A stretch of DNA of 64,000 nucleotides from DASSUW01 sp963806395. Lineage in GTDB: Bacteria > Actinomycetota > Thermoleophilia > Solirubrobacterales > Solirubrobacteraceae. A program made the position numbers and the translations under genes. The first letter of the stretch is position 1. Every line of letters begins with the position of its first letter. Under the pieces are notes generated by a model that saw only the letters and a list, made by a program, of their open reading frames with translations, searched no databases and was not told the origin of the DNA. This document shows positions 42,172 to 50,312 of the stretch, piece after piece. The stretch spans positions 62,001 through 126,000 of the forward strand of contig CAWDYI010000003.1 of NCBI GenBank assembly GCA_963806395.1, in the 5' to 3' direction.

Positions 42172-43670
42172 GTGACCTCAGGGGTAGACACCGCGTCGTA
42201 CCACTCCTTCCGGGGAGCCCCGGTGAGCTCGAAGACCACGTGCTTGATCGCCGTGTACTCCTCGAGCGCGTACATGGACATGTCCTTGCCGAACCCGGAC
42301 CCCTTCACCCCGCCGTGCGGCATCTCCGAGCCGATCGCCAGGTGTTCGTTGATCCAAACCGTGCCGGCCTCGAGCTCGCGTGCGGCGCGCTGCGCGCGGA
42401 ACACGTCGCGCGTCCAGGCCGAGGCGGCGAGGCCGTAGCGCGTGTCGTTGGCCTTCGCGAACGCCTCGTCGTCGGACGCGAAGCCGAGCACGGAGACGAC
42501 CGGGCCGAAGACCTCGTCCTGGACGATCTCGGCGTCCTGCGCAGCGCCCGTGATCACGGTCGGCGGATAGAAGGCGCCCGGGCCGTCCGGCAGCTCGCCG
42601 CCGCGCTCGGCGTGCGCGCCGGCCGCGGTGGCGCGCTCGACGAAGCCGTGCACGCGGTCGCGATGGGCCGCCGAGACGAGCGGCCCGAGGTTGGTGGCGT
42701 CGTCCATCGGGTCGCCCACCACGAGCCGGTCGACCTTGCGCAGGAAGCGCTCCATGAACGCGTCGCGGATGCCCTCGTGCAGGTAGATGCGGGTGGCGGC
42801 CGTGCAGTCCTGCCCGCAGTTGGCGAAGGCGCCGACGATCGCGCCCTCGGCGGCCGCCTCGAGGTCTGCGTCCTCGAACACGACGAACGGGGCCTTGCCG
42901 CCGAGCTCCATGTGCACGCGCTTGACGGAGCCGGCCGCGTCGCGCATGACGCTCGTCCCGGTGCGCGTCGACCCGGTGACCGAGATCAGCGCCACCGCGT
43001 CGTGGCGGGCGAGTGCGCCGCCGACCTCCGGGCCGGGGCCCGGCACCACGTTCAGCACGCCCGGCGGCAGCCCGGCGTCGAGCGCCAGGCGGCCGAGCAT
43101 GAGCGCCGTCAGCGGCGTCAGCTCGGACGGCTTGAGCACGACCGTGTTGCCGGCGGCGAGCGCGGGCCCGACCTTCCAGGCGGCCATGTTGAGCGGGTAG
43201 TTCCACGGGGCGATCGACGCGCAGACGCCGATCGGCTCGCGCCGGATCGTGCTCGTGAGCCCTTCGAGGTACTCGCCGGAGGCCTTGCCCTCGAGGTTGC
43301 GGGCGGCGGCGGCGAAGAAGCGCAGGTTGTCGATCGTGAGCGGGAGGTCGAAGGCGGTCGAGAACTTCAGCGGCTTGCCGGTGTTGCGCGACTCGGTGCG
43401 GGCGAACTCGTCCGCGCGCTCCTCGAGCAGTTCGGCCATGCGATCGAGCACGGCGGAGCGCTCGGCGGGCGTGATCCGGCTCCAGTCGCCGCGGCGGAAC
43501 GCTTTCCGCGCGGCCTCGACGGCGCGATCGGCGTCGGCGGCGGTGGCGTCGGCAACCTCGGCGATCGGATCTCCGGTCGCCGGGTCATAGATCGTGCGGG
43601 TAGCGGCCGTTGGGACATCCTGCCCGTCGACCAGCAGCGCATGGGCCTGCGCAGTGTCAGTTATGGACAT
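42168..43670 (-). CDS. Aldehyde dehydrogenase, probable gamma-aminobutyraldehyde type
   Basis: A 500-residue NAD(P)-dependent ALDH. The catalytic Cys is in NCGQDCTAATRIYL, the Glu base in HMELGGKAPFVVFEDAD, and the cofactor-binding segment in VTGSTRTGTSVMRDAAG. ATG 43670 has GGAGGG nearby. Position directly upstream of potADBC indicates oxidation of aminoaldehydes from polyamines (4-aminobutanal to GABA). Confidence 0.88.
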   Translation of the reverse strand: MSITDTAQAHALLVDGQDVPTAATRTIYDPATGDPIAEVADATAADADRAVEAARKAFRRGDWSRITPAERSAVLDRMAELLEERADEFARTESRNTGKPLKFSTAFDLPLTIDNLRFFAAAARNLEGKASGEYLEGLTSTIRREPIGVCASIAPWNYPLNMAAWKVGPALAAGNTVVLKPSELTPLTALMLGRLALDAGLPPGVLNVVPGPGPEVGGALARHDAVALISVTGSTRTGTSVMRDAAGSVKRVHMELGGKAPFVVFEDADLEAAAEGAIVGAFANCGQDCTAATRIYLHEGIRDAFMERFLRKVDRLVVGDPMDDATNLGPLVSAAHRDRVHGFVERATAAGAHAERGGELPDGPGAFYPPTVITGAAQDAEIVQDEVFGPVVSVLGFASDDEAFAKANDTRYGLAASAWTRDVFRAQRAARELEAGTVWINEHLAIGSEMPHGGVKGSGFGKDMSMYALEEYTAIKHVVFELTGAPRKEWYDAVSTPEVT

Positions 43671-43715
43671 CCCGACCCTCCAACTCGACGCGCCACCTTC
43701 CCAGGCTTCCGTGCG

Positions 43716-43734
43716 GCTGTGCAATGGACACAGC
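43716..43734. promoter_or_regulatory. Candidate PucR operator between ALDH-pot operon and pucR-type gene
   Basis: GCTGTG (43716-43721) and CACAGC (43729-43734) form an inverted repeat with a 7-base spacer in the 98-base divergent gap. A PucR dimer acting on the adjacent ALDH-pot operon is the simplest reading. Confidence 0.4.
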
Positions 43735-43768
43735 GGCGTGTGTTGTTCCAGAATGACTGACGGAACGT

Positions 43769-45385
43769 ATGCTGACCTTACGCCACGTGCTCGAACTTCC
43801 CATTTTCCGGCGTGCTCTGCCGGAGATCCTCGCGGGCGCGGACGAGCTGGATCGCGAGCTGCGGTGGGCTCACGTGGTCGAGATGGCCGATCCCAGCGAC
43901 CTGCTCAAGGGCGGCGAACTGGTGCTCACCACGGGGATCGGGGCGGGTGACCGGGAACGTGACCAGCGTCGCTGGATCTCCTCGCTGATCGAGCAGGGGG
44001 CCGCCGCGCTGGCCGTCGAGCTCGGATCGACGTGGCGCGAGCGCGTTCCCGAGCCGGTCGTGGAGGCATGCTCGGAGGCCGGCGTGCCGCTGATCGCCTT
44101 CCGGCGCTCGGTGCGCTTCATCGAGATCACGGAGGCCGTGCACTCGGCCGTGCTCAACACCCAGTTCGAGCTGCTGCGGCGCGGCGAGGAGATCCACAAG
44201 CGCTTCACCGACCTGATCCTTCACGGTCGCGGCGTGCCCGAGATCCTCGCCGAGCTGGCGTCGGCGGTCGGCAATCCGGTCGTGCTCGAGGATGCCGGTC
44301 ACGAGCTCGTCTACTACGTCTCGGGCCGGGCCGGCGACGACGTCGCGCTGTCGGCGTGGAGTGACCTGCACCGTGCCGAGGACCGCGGCGAGACCCCGGA
44401 GGGCGCGTTGCTGGTCGACGTGCGCCTGATGGACACCTCGTGGGGGCGCCTGATGGCGCTCGCGGTCGACGAGCCGCTGGACGACTTCGACCGCGTCGCG
44501 ACCGAGCGGGCGGCGCTGGCCGTGGCGATCGACCTCCTCGGCCAGCAACACGAGGAGCACCTTCGCGCCCGTTCGCGCGGCGCGTTCCTGTCGGACCTGG
44601 CCGACGGGCGCGTGGAGGAGGCCGATGCGCGCCGGCGTGCCGAGGCGCTCGGGTGGGGAGGGTGGGACGCGAATCGCCGCGGTGTGCTGCTGCCGCTCGC
44701 GGCGAGCTGGCGCGGGCCGCGCTCCCGCCGCGCCGAGGACATGTCGTGGACGCGGCTGTCGGGCGAGCTGCGCGCGGCGCTCTCGTCGACGGGATTCGGC
44801 GTCCTGATCGGCCCGCGCGACGCCGACCTCCTCGTGCTGCTCGCGCTCGGCGGCCGCAGCTACGACGAGGCGCTGGCCGAGCACGTCGCCGGCCTGTTCC
44901 ACGCGGTGCTGGAGCGGCGCGGCGCCGGGATGGAGGTGGCGGCGCTGGCGATCGGCGCGCCGGCGGACGACTGGGCGACGGCCGGCCAGGGCCTGCGCCG
45001 CGTTCGCCGCTCGGCGGGCGCCGCCACCGCGCTGCCCCCGCGCCGCTGGTACGACGCGCGCCGGCCGGGGGTGACCGACCTGCTGCACGACCTGCGCGAC
45101 GCGCCGGCGCTCGATGCGTTCGTCGACGAGCAGCTCGGCCCGCTGCTGGCGAACGGCTCGGCGCGCCACCGTGTGCTGCTGGAGACGCTCGAGGCGTACC
45201 TGGCCGCGGGCGGCAAGAAGGCGCAGGCGGCGCGCGCGCTGCACCTCGAGCGCCAATCGCTGTACCTGCGGCTGCACCGGATCGAGGAGGTGCTCGGCGT
45301 CTCGCTCGACGACGAGGACGCGGTCCTCGGCCTGCACCTCGCCGTCCGCGCGCTCGCGTTCCGGCGGCGCCGCACGGCCGCCTGA
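43769..45385 (+). CDS. PucR-family transcriptional regulator
   Basis: A 538-residue regulator: N-terminal PucR sensor domain (LTLRHVLELPIFRRALPEILAGADELDRELRWAHVVE, GGELVLTTG), a central GAF-like/GGDEF-like portion, and a C-terminal PucR-type helix-turn-helix (HRVLLETLEAYLAAGGKKAQAARALHLERQSLYLRLHRIEEVLG). It is divergent from the ALDH-pot operon and probably senses polyamine supply. Confidence 0.9.
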   Translation: MLTLRHVLELPIFRRALPEILAGADELDRELRWAHVVEMADPSDLLKGGELVLTTGIGAGDRERDQRRWISSLIEQGAAALAVELGSTWRERVPEPVVEACSEAGVPLIAFRRSVRFIEITEAVHSAVLNTQFELLRRGEEIHKRFTDLILHGRGVPEILAELASAVGNPVVLEDAGHELVYYVSGRAGDDVALSAWSDLHRAEDRGETPEGALLVDVRLMDTSWGRLMALAVDEPLDDFDRVATERAALAVAIDLLGQQHEEHLRARSRGAFLSDLADGRVEEADARRRAEALGWGGWDANRRGVLLPLAASWRGPRSRRAEDMSWTRLSGELRAALSSTGFGVLIGPRDADLLVLLALGGRSYDEALAEHVAGLFHAVLERRGAGMEVAALAIGAPADDWATAGQGLRRVRRSAGAATALPPRRWYDARRPGVTDLLHDLRDAPALDAFVDEQLGPLLANGSARHRVLLETLEAYLAAGGKKAQAARALHLERQSLYLRLHRIEEVLGVSLDDEDAVLGLHLAVRALAFRRRRTAA

Positions 45386-45392
45386 CGGCGCG

Positions 45393-45857
45393 TCACCAGA
45401 CCGGCCGGGCGCGGCGGTGCGCGGCATCGTCGCCGAACCCCTCCGCCTCGATCAGTGCGAGCAGGCCGGCGCGGACCGCATCCGCGTCGGGGACCTCGCG
45501 CTCGAGCGCCGCGCTCACCTCGAGCGCGCGCGCCCGGGCGGCCGTGCCGCGTGGTGTCAGGGCGAGCAGCTTGGCGCGCCGGTCGGCCGGATCGGGGCGG
45601 CGCTCGACGAGGCCGAGGTCGACCATCTCGTCGACGACCGGGCTGACGGCCTGCTTGGTGACGCCGAGCAGCTCGGCAAGGCCGGTCAGCCCGAGGGGGC
45701 GCTCGTGCAGCGCGCGCAGGACGTAGCCGTGCTGCTGCCGTACCGGGTATCCGGCGGCGTTGAGCTCGCGGCCGAGCCGCGTCGCCACGGCGTGGGCCGC
45801 CCCCACGACGAGGATTGCCAGGTCCGGGGTAGTCAGGTTGACTTGACGGTCAGGCAT
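45393..45857 (-). CDS. MarR-family transcriptional regulator
   Basis: 154 residues with a winged helix (GYVLRALHERPLGLTGLAELLGVTKQAVSPVVDEMVDLGLVERRPDPADRRAKLLALTPRG). ATG 45857 is chosen because it directly precedes the domain (MPDRQVNLTTPDL); an upstream extension is antisense to the cupin gene. An inverted repeat covers its start. It ends eight bases from the convergent pucR-type gene. Confidence 0.9.
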   Translation of the reverse strand: MPDRQVNLTTPDLAILVVGAAHAVATRLGRELNAAGYPVRQQHGYVLRALHERPLGLTGLAELLGVTKQAVSPVVDEMVDLGLVERRPDPADRRAKLLALTPRGTAARARALEVSAALEREVPDADAVRAGLLALIEAEGFGDDAAHRRARPVW

Positions 45858-45864
45858 ACCTGAC
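45849..45864. promoter_or_regulatory. Operator-like inverted repeat between marR-type and cupin genes
   Basis: GTCAGGCATACCTGAC has perfect 6-base arms and a 4-base spacer and overlaps the MarR start codon. Related TTGAC/GTCA half-sites flank it (45842-45850 and 45874-45888). MarR dimers bind such sites; it would repress both its own gene and the divergent cupin gene. Confidence 0.6.
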
Positions 45865-45878
45865 GTACTGTATTTGAC

Positions 45879-46250
45879 ATGACCGTCATCGATTCCTCCT
45901 CGGCTCCCACTTTCGAGCAGCCCGGCACCTTCGTCACCGGCCTCGCCTCTCCCTCCCGGGGCTCTCGCGAGATCTCGGCGTGGCGGTTGCGGCTGGACCC
46001 CGGCGCCGCCAGCCCCGAGCACACGCTCACGCGCGAGGAGGTGTTCATCGCCCTCTCCGGCAGGCTGGTGGCGACGCTCTCCGGAGTCCGGCACGACGTC
46101 GCCGCCGGCGACGCGCTGGTGGTGGCGGCGGGGGAGCCCGTCGTTCTCCGCAACGAGGGCGACGAGCCGTTCGAGGCGGTCGCGTGCATGCCCTGCGGCG
46201 GACTGGCCCGCGTGGGTGACGAGTCCTTCCCGCCACCGTGGGCGGAGTGA
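45879..46250 (+). CDS. Cupin domain protein
   Basis: A 123-residue single-domain cupin: WRLRLDPGAASPEHTLTREEVFIALSGRLVATLSGVRHDVAAGDALVVAAGEPVVLRN. Of the usual metal ligands, one His (PEH) and Glu (EEV) are visible. A C-terminal CMPCGG may bind metal. Divergent from the MarR gene by 21 bases and presumably its target. Substrate unknown. Confidence 0.8.
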   Translation: MTVIDSSSAPTFEQPGTFVTGLASPSRGSREISAWRLRLDPGAASPEHTLTREEVFIALSGRLVATLSGVRHDVAAGDALVVAAGEPVVLRNEGDEPFEAVACMPCGGLARVGDESFPPPWAE

Positions 46251-46253
46251 GGC

Positions 46254-46991
46254 TCAGCCCGTGGCGGTGATCCAGTCCGGCGGGAACACGCTCGGCATGC
46301 GGCCGGGGTAGCCCGGAGCGACCCGCTTTGCCAGGTCACCGGCGGGGTGCGCCTCGACCACGGGCCGGATGTCGTCGAGCGTCATCAGCAGCGCCAGCGT
46401 CGTGGAGATCTGGAAGTCGGCGACATTGGGCTCCGCGCCGCCGATCAGCCCTCTCGCGATCCAGTCGTCGATGCGGTCGAGCATCGCCGGCAGCGCGGCG
46501 AGGTCGGCGCGGACCGCCGCGTCGGTGGCGCGGTTGTCGCGCGCGAGGATCCGGATGATCACCGGCGCGGCAGGCTTGACGAGTGGGAGCGGGATGAACA
46601 TCCGCGCGTTCTGGAGGTAGCTGTCGACCGCCGCCCGGTCGCGCCGCAGCGACCACCACACGAGCCGCCGCGCGAGTTGCTGCAGCGCGTCGTCGGCCCA
46701 TGCCTCGGCGGTCTCGACCTCGGCACGCTGCTGCGGGTCGGTGGGCACGAGCGGCGGGTCGGGGCGCACCTCGTCGAGCGCGCGGGCGATCGCCTTCGTG
46801 GTCTGGATCCGGCGGCCGTCGAGCACCAGCGCCGGCACCGTCTTGGCCGGGAAGCGGAGCGCGCGCAGGATCAGCCTGTGGAACCACTGCGGGAGGTCCA
46901 CGCGCTTGTATCCGATCCCCTTGCGCTGGAGCATCAGCTCGGCTGCGTACGCCGGGTGGGACGCCGGGATGCCGTAGAGGGTCGCCTTCAT
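46254..46991 (-). CDS. Glutathione S-transferase-like protein
   Basis: 245 residues with a thioredoxin-fold N-terminus (KATLYGIPASHPAYAAELMLQRKGIGYKRVDLP, KTVPALVLDGRRIQTTKAIARALD, including the cis-Pro VPAL) and an all-helical C-terminal domain. Actinobacteria often lack glutathione, so the thiol cofactor may differ (mycothiol or ergothioneine) or none. Overlaps the GNAT gene upstream by four bases. Confidence 0.8.
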   Translation of the reverse strand: MKATLYGIPASHPAYAAELMLQRKGIGYKRVDLPQWFHRLILRALRFPAKTVPALVLDGRRIQTTKAIARALDEVRPDPPLVPTDPQQRAEVETAEAWADDALQQLARRLVWWSLRRDRAAVDSYLQNARMFIPLPLVKPAAPVIIRILARDNRATDAAVRADLAALPAMLDRIDDWIARGLIGGAEPNVADFQISTTLALLMTLDDIRPVVEAHPAGDLAKRVAPGYPGRMPSVFPPDWITATG

Positions 46992-47479
46992 CGCGCGGCC
47001 GCCGCGACGCGGTACAGCTGCAGCCAGCCGGGCACGAGGCCGCGGCGCTCGTACAGGCGGCGCGCGCCGTCGTTGCCCTCCATGACGCCGATCATCAGGT
47101 CGCGGATCCCGCGCTGCGCGAGCTCCTCGTCGACCGCGTCGAGCAGCGCGGTCCCGACGCCGCCCCCGCGCGCGCTCTCGGCGACGACGACGGTCCACAC
47201 CTCGCCGTAGCGATCGTCGAGCGCCCACGAGTCGTCCGGCCCCTCGTGGATCCGCACCATCGCGTAGCCCACGAGATCGCCGCCGTCCTCCGCGACGAGC
47301 GCGAAGCCGCCGTGCTCGAACGTGTCGACGTAGCTGCGGCGGCGTGCCGCCCACGACGTCTCGTCGTCGACGAACGGCTGGACGCGCGACACGCGCGCGT
47401 GGTGATGGTGCAGCTGCAGCCACAGCGGGCCGAGGTCGTCGATCCGCTCCGGTCCGGCGAGCGCGATGCGCGGGGTCAT
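46988..47479 (-). CDS. GNAT family N-acetyltransferase
   Basis: 163 residues. The acetyl-CoA pyrophosphate loop is VVVAESARGGGVGTALLDAV, and the C-terminal strand-helix NDGARRLYERRGLVPGWLQLY is typical. The acceptor is unknown. It precedes and overlaps the GST-like gene. Confidence 0.85.
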   Translation of the reverse strand: MTPRIALAGPERIDDLGPLWLQLHHHHARVSRVQPFVDDETSWAARRRSYVDTFEHGGFALVAEDGGDLVGYAMVRIHEGPDDSWALDDRYGEVWTVVVAESARGGGVGTALLDAVDEELAQRGIRDLMIGVMEGNDGARRLYERRGLVPGWLQLYRVAAAAR

Positions 47480-47547
47480 GGCGGCGAAGTCTTCATGGCG
47501 GGGCGTCCGGGATCAAGCGACGGCCTCGATCCACCGATATCAGGTCC

Positions 47548-47739
47548 ATGCGCAACCTCATTCTCGCCATCATCCTCACGCTCTGGGGCTCCGGCATCGT
47601 CCTCCGCCGCCTGTTCGCCGACGTCGAGGTCGGCTCCGGTGGCTACGCCGCGGGCCAGAACATCGCGTTCATGCTCGGGTTCGTCATGATCGGCGCCGGC
47701 GTCATGGCCCTCGTGAAGCACTTCAACGCCCGCGCTTGA
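47548..47739 (+). CDS. Small membrane protein
   Basis: 63 residues with two hydrophobic spans (LILAIILTLWGSGIVL and IAFMLGFVMIGAGVMALVKHF). ATG 47548 is the only convincing start. No family identified. It precedes the aldolase gene by about 30 bases and may share its transcript. Confidence 0.6.
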   Translation: MRNLILAIILTLWGSGIVLRRLFADVEVGSGGYAAGQNIAFMLGFVMIGAGVMALVKHFNARA

Positions 47740-47770
47740 CGCGCGGCCCGGCGGCCGCCACGCTCGCCGG

Positions 47771-48829
47771 ATGGGGATTCCCACGCCCGATCAGTACGCG
47801 GCGGTGCTCGACGCGGCGCTGGCGGGCGGCTACGCGCTCGCGGCGGTGAACGTCACCTCGTCGCAGACGCTCAACGCCGCGCTGCGCGGCTTCGACGATG
47901 CCGGCGCCGACGGGATCGTCCAGATCACCACCGGCGGCGCCGGCTACCTCGCCGGCGGCGGGGCGCGGGCCGCCGGGGCGCGCGGCCTGGCGGCGCTCGC
48001 GCGCGAGGTCGCAGCCGACCTCGACGTGCACGTCGCCCTCCACACCGACCACTGCCCGCCCGCGCAGGTCGACGAGTTCCTGCGCCCGCTGCTTCAGGAC
48101 TCGCGCGAGCGCGTCGCCCGCGGGGAGCCGCCGCTGTTCAACTCGCACATGTTCGACGGCTCGACGCTGCCGCTGGAGGACAACCTCCGGATCGCCGCCG
48201 GCCTGCTCGACCAGTGCAGTGAGGTCGGCGCCGTGCTGGAGGTCGAGTGCGGCGTGGTCGGCGGCGAAGAGGACGGCATCGGCGGGGAGGTCGACGCCGA
48301 GCGGCTGTACACGACGACCGAGGACCTGATGCGCCTCGCCGAGGTCCTGGGGACCGGAGAGCGCGGCCGCTACCTGCTCGCCGCCACGTTCGGCAACGTG
48401 CACGGCGTGTACGCGCCCGGGCACGTGCAGCTCCGGCCGGCGATCCTGCAAGCGGGCCAGGAGGCGCTGACCGCTGCCCGGCCGGGCGCCCGGTTCTCCT
48501 ATGTGTTCCACGGCTCGAGCGGAACACCGGCGGCCGAGCTGGCGGAGGCGGTGTCATACGGCGTGGTGAAGGTGAACGTCGACACCGACGCGCAGTACGC
48601 GTTCACGCGCGCCGTCGCCGACCACGTGTTGACGCGCTACGCGGATGTCCTGCGCGTGGACGGAAGCGTGGGGGACAAGGGCGCCTACGACCCGCGCGCG
48701 TGGGGGCTCAAGGGCGAGGCCGCGATGGCCGCACGGGTGGCGCAGGCGTGCGTTGAGCTGGGGTCGGCGGACCGGAGCCTGACGCTGGGCGAGGCGGCCG
48801 GCCCGGCGAGCGTCAACCCCGGCAGTTGA
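47771..48829 (+). CDS. Class II fructose-bisphosphate aldolase
   Basis: 352 residues, zinc-dependent aldolase of glycolysis/gluconeogenesis. Zinc ligands and active-site segments: HTDHCPP, FNSHMFDGSTLPLEDN, ECGVVGGEEDGI, FGNVHGVYAPG, FHGSSG and VVKVNVDTDAQYAFT. Length and motifs match the FbaA type. Its stop lies inside an inverted repeat (48811-48831). Confidence 0.93.
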   Translation: MGIPTPDQYAAVLDAALAGGYALAAVNVTSSQTLNAALRGFDDAGADGIVQITTGGAGYLAGGGARAAGARGLAALAREVAADLDVHVALHTDHCPPAQVDEFLRPLLQDSRERVARGEPPLFNSHMFDGSTLPLEDNLRIAAGLLDQCSEVGAVLEVECGVVGGEEDGIGGEVDAERLYTTTEDLMRLAEVLGTGERGRYLLAATFGNVHGVYAPGHVQLRPAILQAGQEALTAARPGARFSYVFHGSSGTPAAELAEAVSYGVVKVNVDTDAQYAFTRAVADHVLTRYADVLRVDGSVGDKGAYDPRAWGLKGEAAMAARVAQACVELGSADRSLTLGEAAGPASVNPGS

Positions 48830-48851
48830 CGTTCTGTCCGCCGACCGGCGG
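48811..48851. terminator. Hairpins at the aldolase 3' end, with copy of the 24.9/25.0-kb repeat motif
   Basis: CGTCAAC (48811-48817) pairs with GTTGACG (48825-48831) across a 7-base loop; the stop codon is in the second arm. CCGCC and GGCGG (48838-48851) form a second hairpin. GCAGTTGACGTTC (48822-48834) equals 13 bases of the inverted ends of the 24910-25072 element. A terminator role is likely. Confidence 0.5.
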
Positions 48852-48908
48852 GCAAACGCGACGATCCGGCCATTGCCCGTCCTGCCGGTGCGAGACAGCA
48901 TGGTCGTT

Positions 48909-50309
48909 ATGACTGCGATCGAACCGCTCGCCACCGACGACTTGCAGGAGCTTGCGCACCGCCACCTGCTCATGCACTTCACCCGCAACGGCGCCTTCGG
49001 CCCGGACGGGAACCGGCTGCTGGTGCTCGAGCGCGGCGAGGGCGCGTACGTGTTCGACACCGAAGGGAAGCGCTACCTCGACGGGCTGAGCTCGCTGTTC
49101 TGCTGCCAGCTCGGATACTCGTTCGGTGAGGAGATGTCGGCGGTCGCGGGCGAGCAGCTGTCGACGCTCGCCTTCAACACGAACTGGGCGACCGCCCACC
49201 CGCCGGCGATCCGGCTCGCGGCGGCGCTGGCCGAGCGCGCGCCCGGCGACCTCAACCGCGTGTTCTTCACCAGCGGCGGCTCGGAGTCGGTCGAGGTGGC
49301 GTGGAAGATCGTCCGCCAGCACTACCTCGCCAAGGGCGAGCCCCAGCGCACGAAGGCGGTCGCGCGCGAGATCGCGTACCACGGCGTCACGCTCGGGGCG
49401 CTCTCGTTCACCGGCGTGCGGCCGATGAAGGAGCCGTTCGGCGCCTCCCCGATCCCGGTCGTGCGGGTCTCGAACACCAACCCGTTCCGCCACGAGCTCG
49501 AGCACGACCCGGCCGCGCACTGCGCCCAACTGCTCGAGGAGATGGAGCGCGCGATCGTCGAGACCGGTCCGGAGACCGTCGCGATGATCATCGCCGAGCC
49601 GGTCCAGAACGCGGGCGGTGCGCTGCTGCCCCCGGAGGGCTACTGGGCGGGACTGCGCGAGCTTGCCGACCGCTACGGGATCGCGCTCGTCGCCGACGAG
49701 GTGATCACCGGCTTCGGGCGCTTCGGCGAGTGGTTCGCCTCGGCCCGCTACGGCCCCGCGCCGGACGTGATCACGTGCGCCAAGGGACTCACGTCGGCGT
49801 ACGCGGCGATGGGTGCCGTGATCGTCAGCGACCGGATCGCCGAGCCGCTGTACGAGGAGGGCCGGATGCTTCTCCACGGCATCACGTTCGGCGGCCATCC
49901 GGTCGCGGCGGCGATCGCGCTGCGCAACATCGAGATCTTCGAGCGCGAGGGCGTCCTGGAGAACGTGCGCGAGCACGAGGGCTACCTGCGCGAGCGGCTC
50001 GAGGAGGTCCAGGAGCGGGTGCCGATCGTCGGCGACGTACGCGGCGCCGGCTACTTCTGGGCGCTCGAGCTGGTGCGGGACGAGGACGGCAGCCGGTTCA
50101 GCGCCGAGGAGCGCGAGCGGCTGCTGCGCGGGTTCCTGACCGGCCGGCTGCTCGAGGAGGGTCTGATCGCGCGTCCGGACGACCGCGGTGACGCCGTGCT
50201 GCACCTCGCCCCGCCGCTGATCTGCGGCCGCACGGAGCTCGACGAGCTGGTCGCCAAGACCGAGGCCGTGCTCGCCGACGCGTCCGAGCGCTTCTTCGCA
50301 GTCGGATAG
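48909..50309 (+). CDS. Class III aminotransferase (putrescine/omega-amino acid type)
   Basis: 466 residues, PLP-dependent. SGGSESVEVAWKIVRQHY binds the cofactor phosphate, the Asp is in LVADEVITGFGR, the PLP lysine is in ITCAKGLTSAYAAMG, and THR-like position is TFGGHP. I infer a role in polyamine or beta-alanine/GABA transamination from the nearby pot, ALDH and FAD-oxidase genes. ATG 48909 is preferred over an upstream frame start. The FAD oxidase gene follows after 3 bases. Confidence 0.85.
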   Translation: MTAIEPLATDDLQELAHRHLLMHFTRNGAFGPDGNRLLVLERGEGAYVFDTEGKRYLDGLSSLFCCQLGYSFGEEMSAVAGEQLSTLAFNTNWATAHPPAIRLAAALAERAPGDLNRVFFTSGGSESVEVAWKIVRQHYLAKGEPQRTKAVAREIAYHGVTLGALSFTGVRPMKEPFGASPIPVVRVSNTNPFRHELEHDPAAHCAQLLEEMERAIVETGPETVAMIIAEPVQNAGGALLPPEGYWAGLRELADRYGIALVADEVITGFGRFGEWFASARYGPAPDVITCAKGLTSAYAAMGAVIVSDRIAEPLYEEGRMLLHGITFGGHPVAAAIALRNIEIFEREGVLENVREHEGYLRERLEEVQERVPIVGDVRGAGYFWALELVRDEDGSRFSAEERERLLRGFLTGRLLEEGLIARPDDRGDAVLHLAPPLICGRTELDELVAKTEAVLADASERFFAVG

Positions 50310-50312
50310 CGC

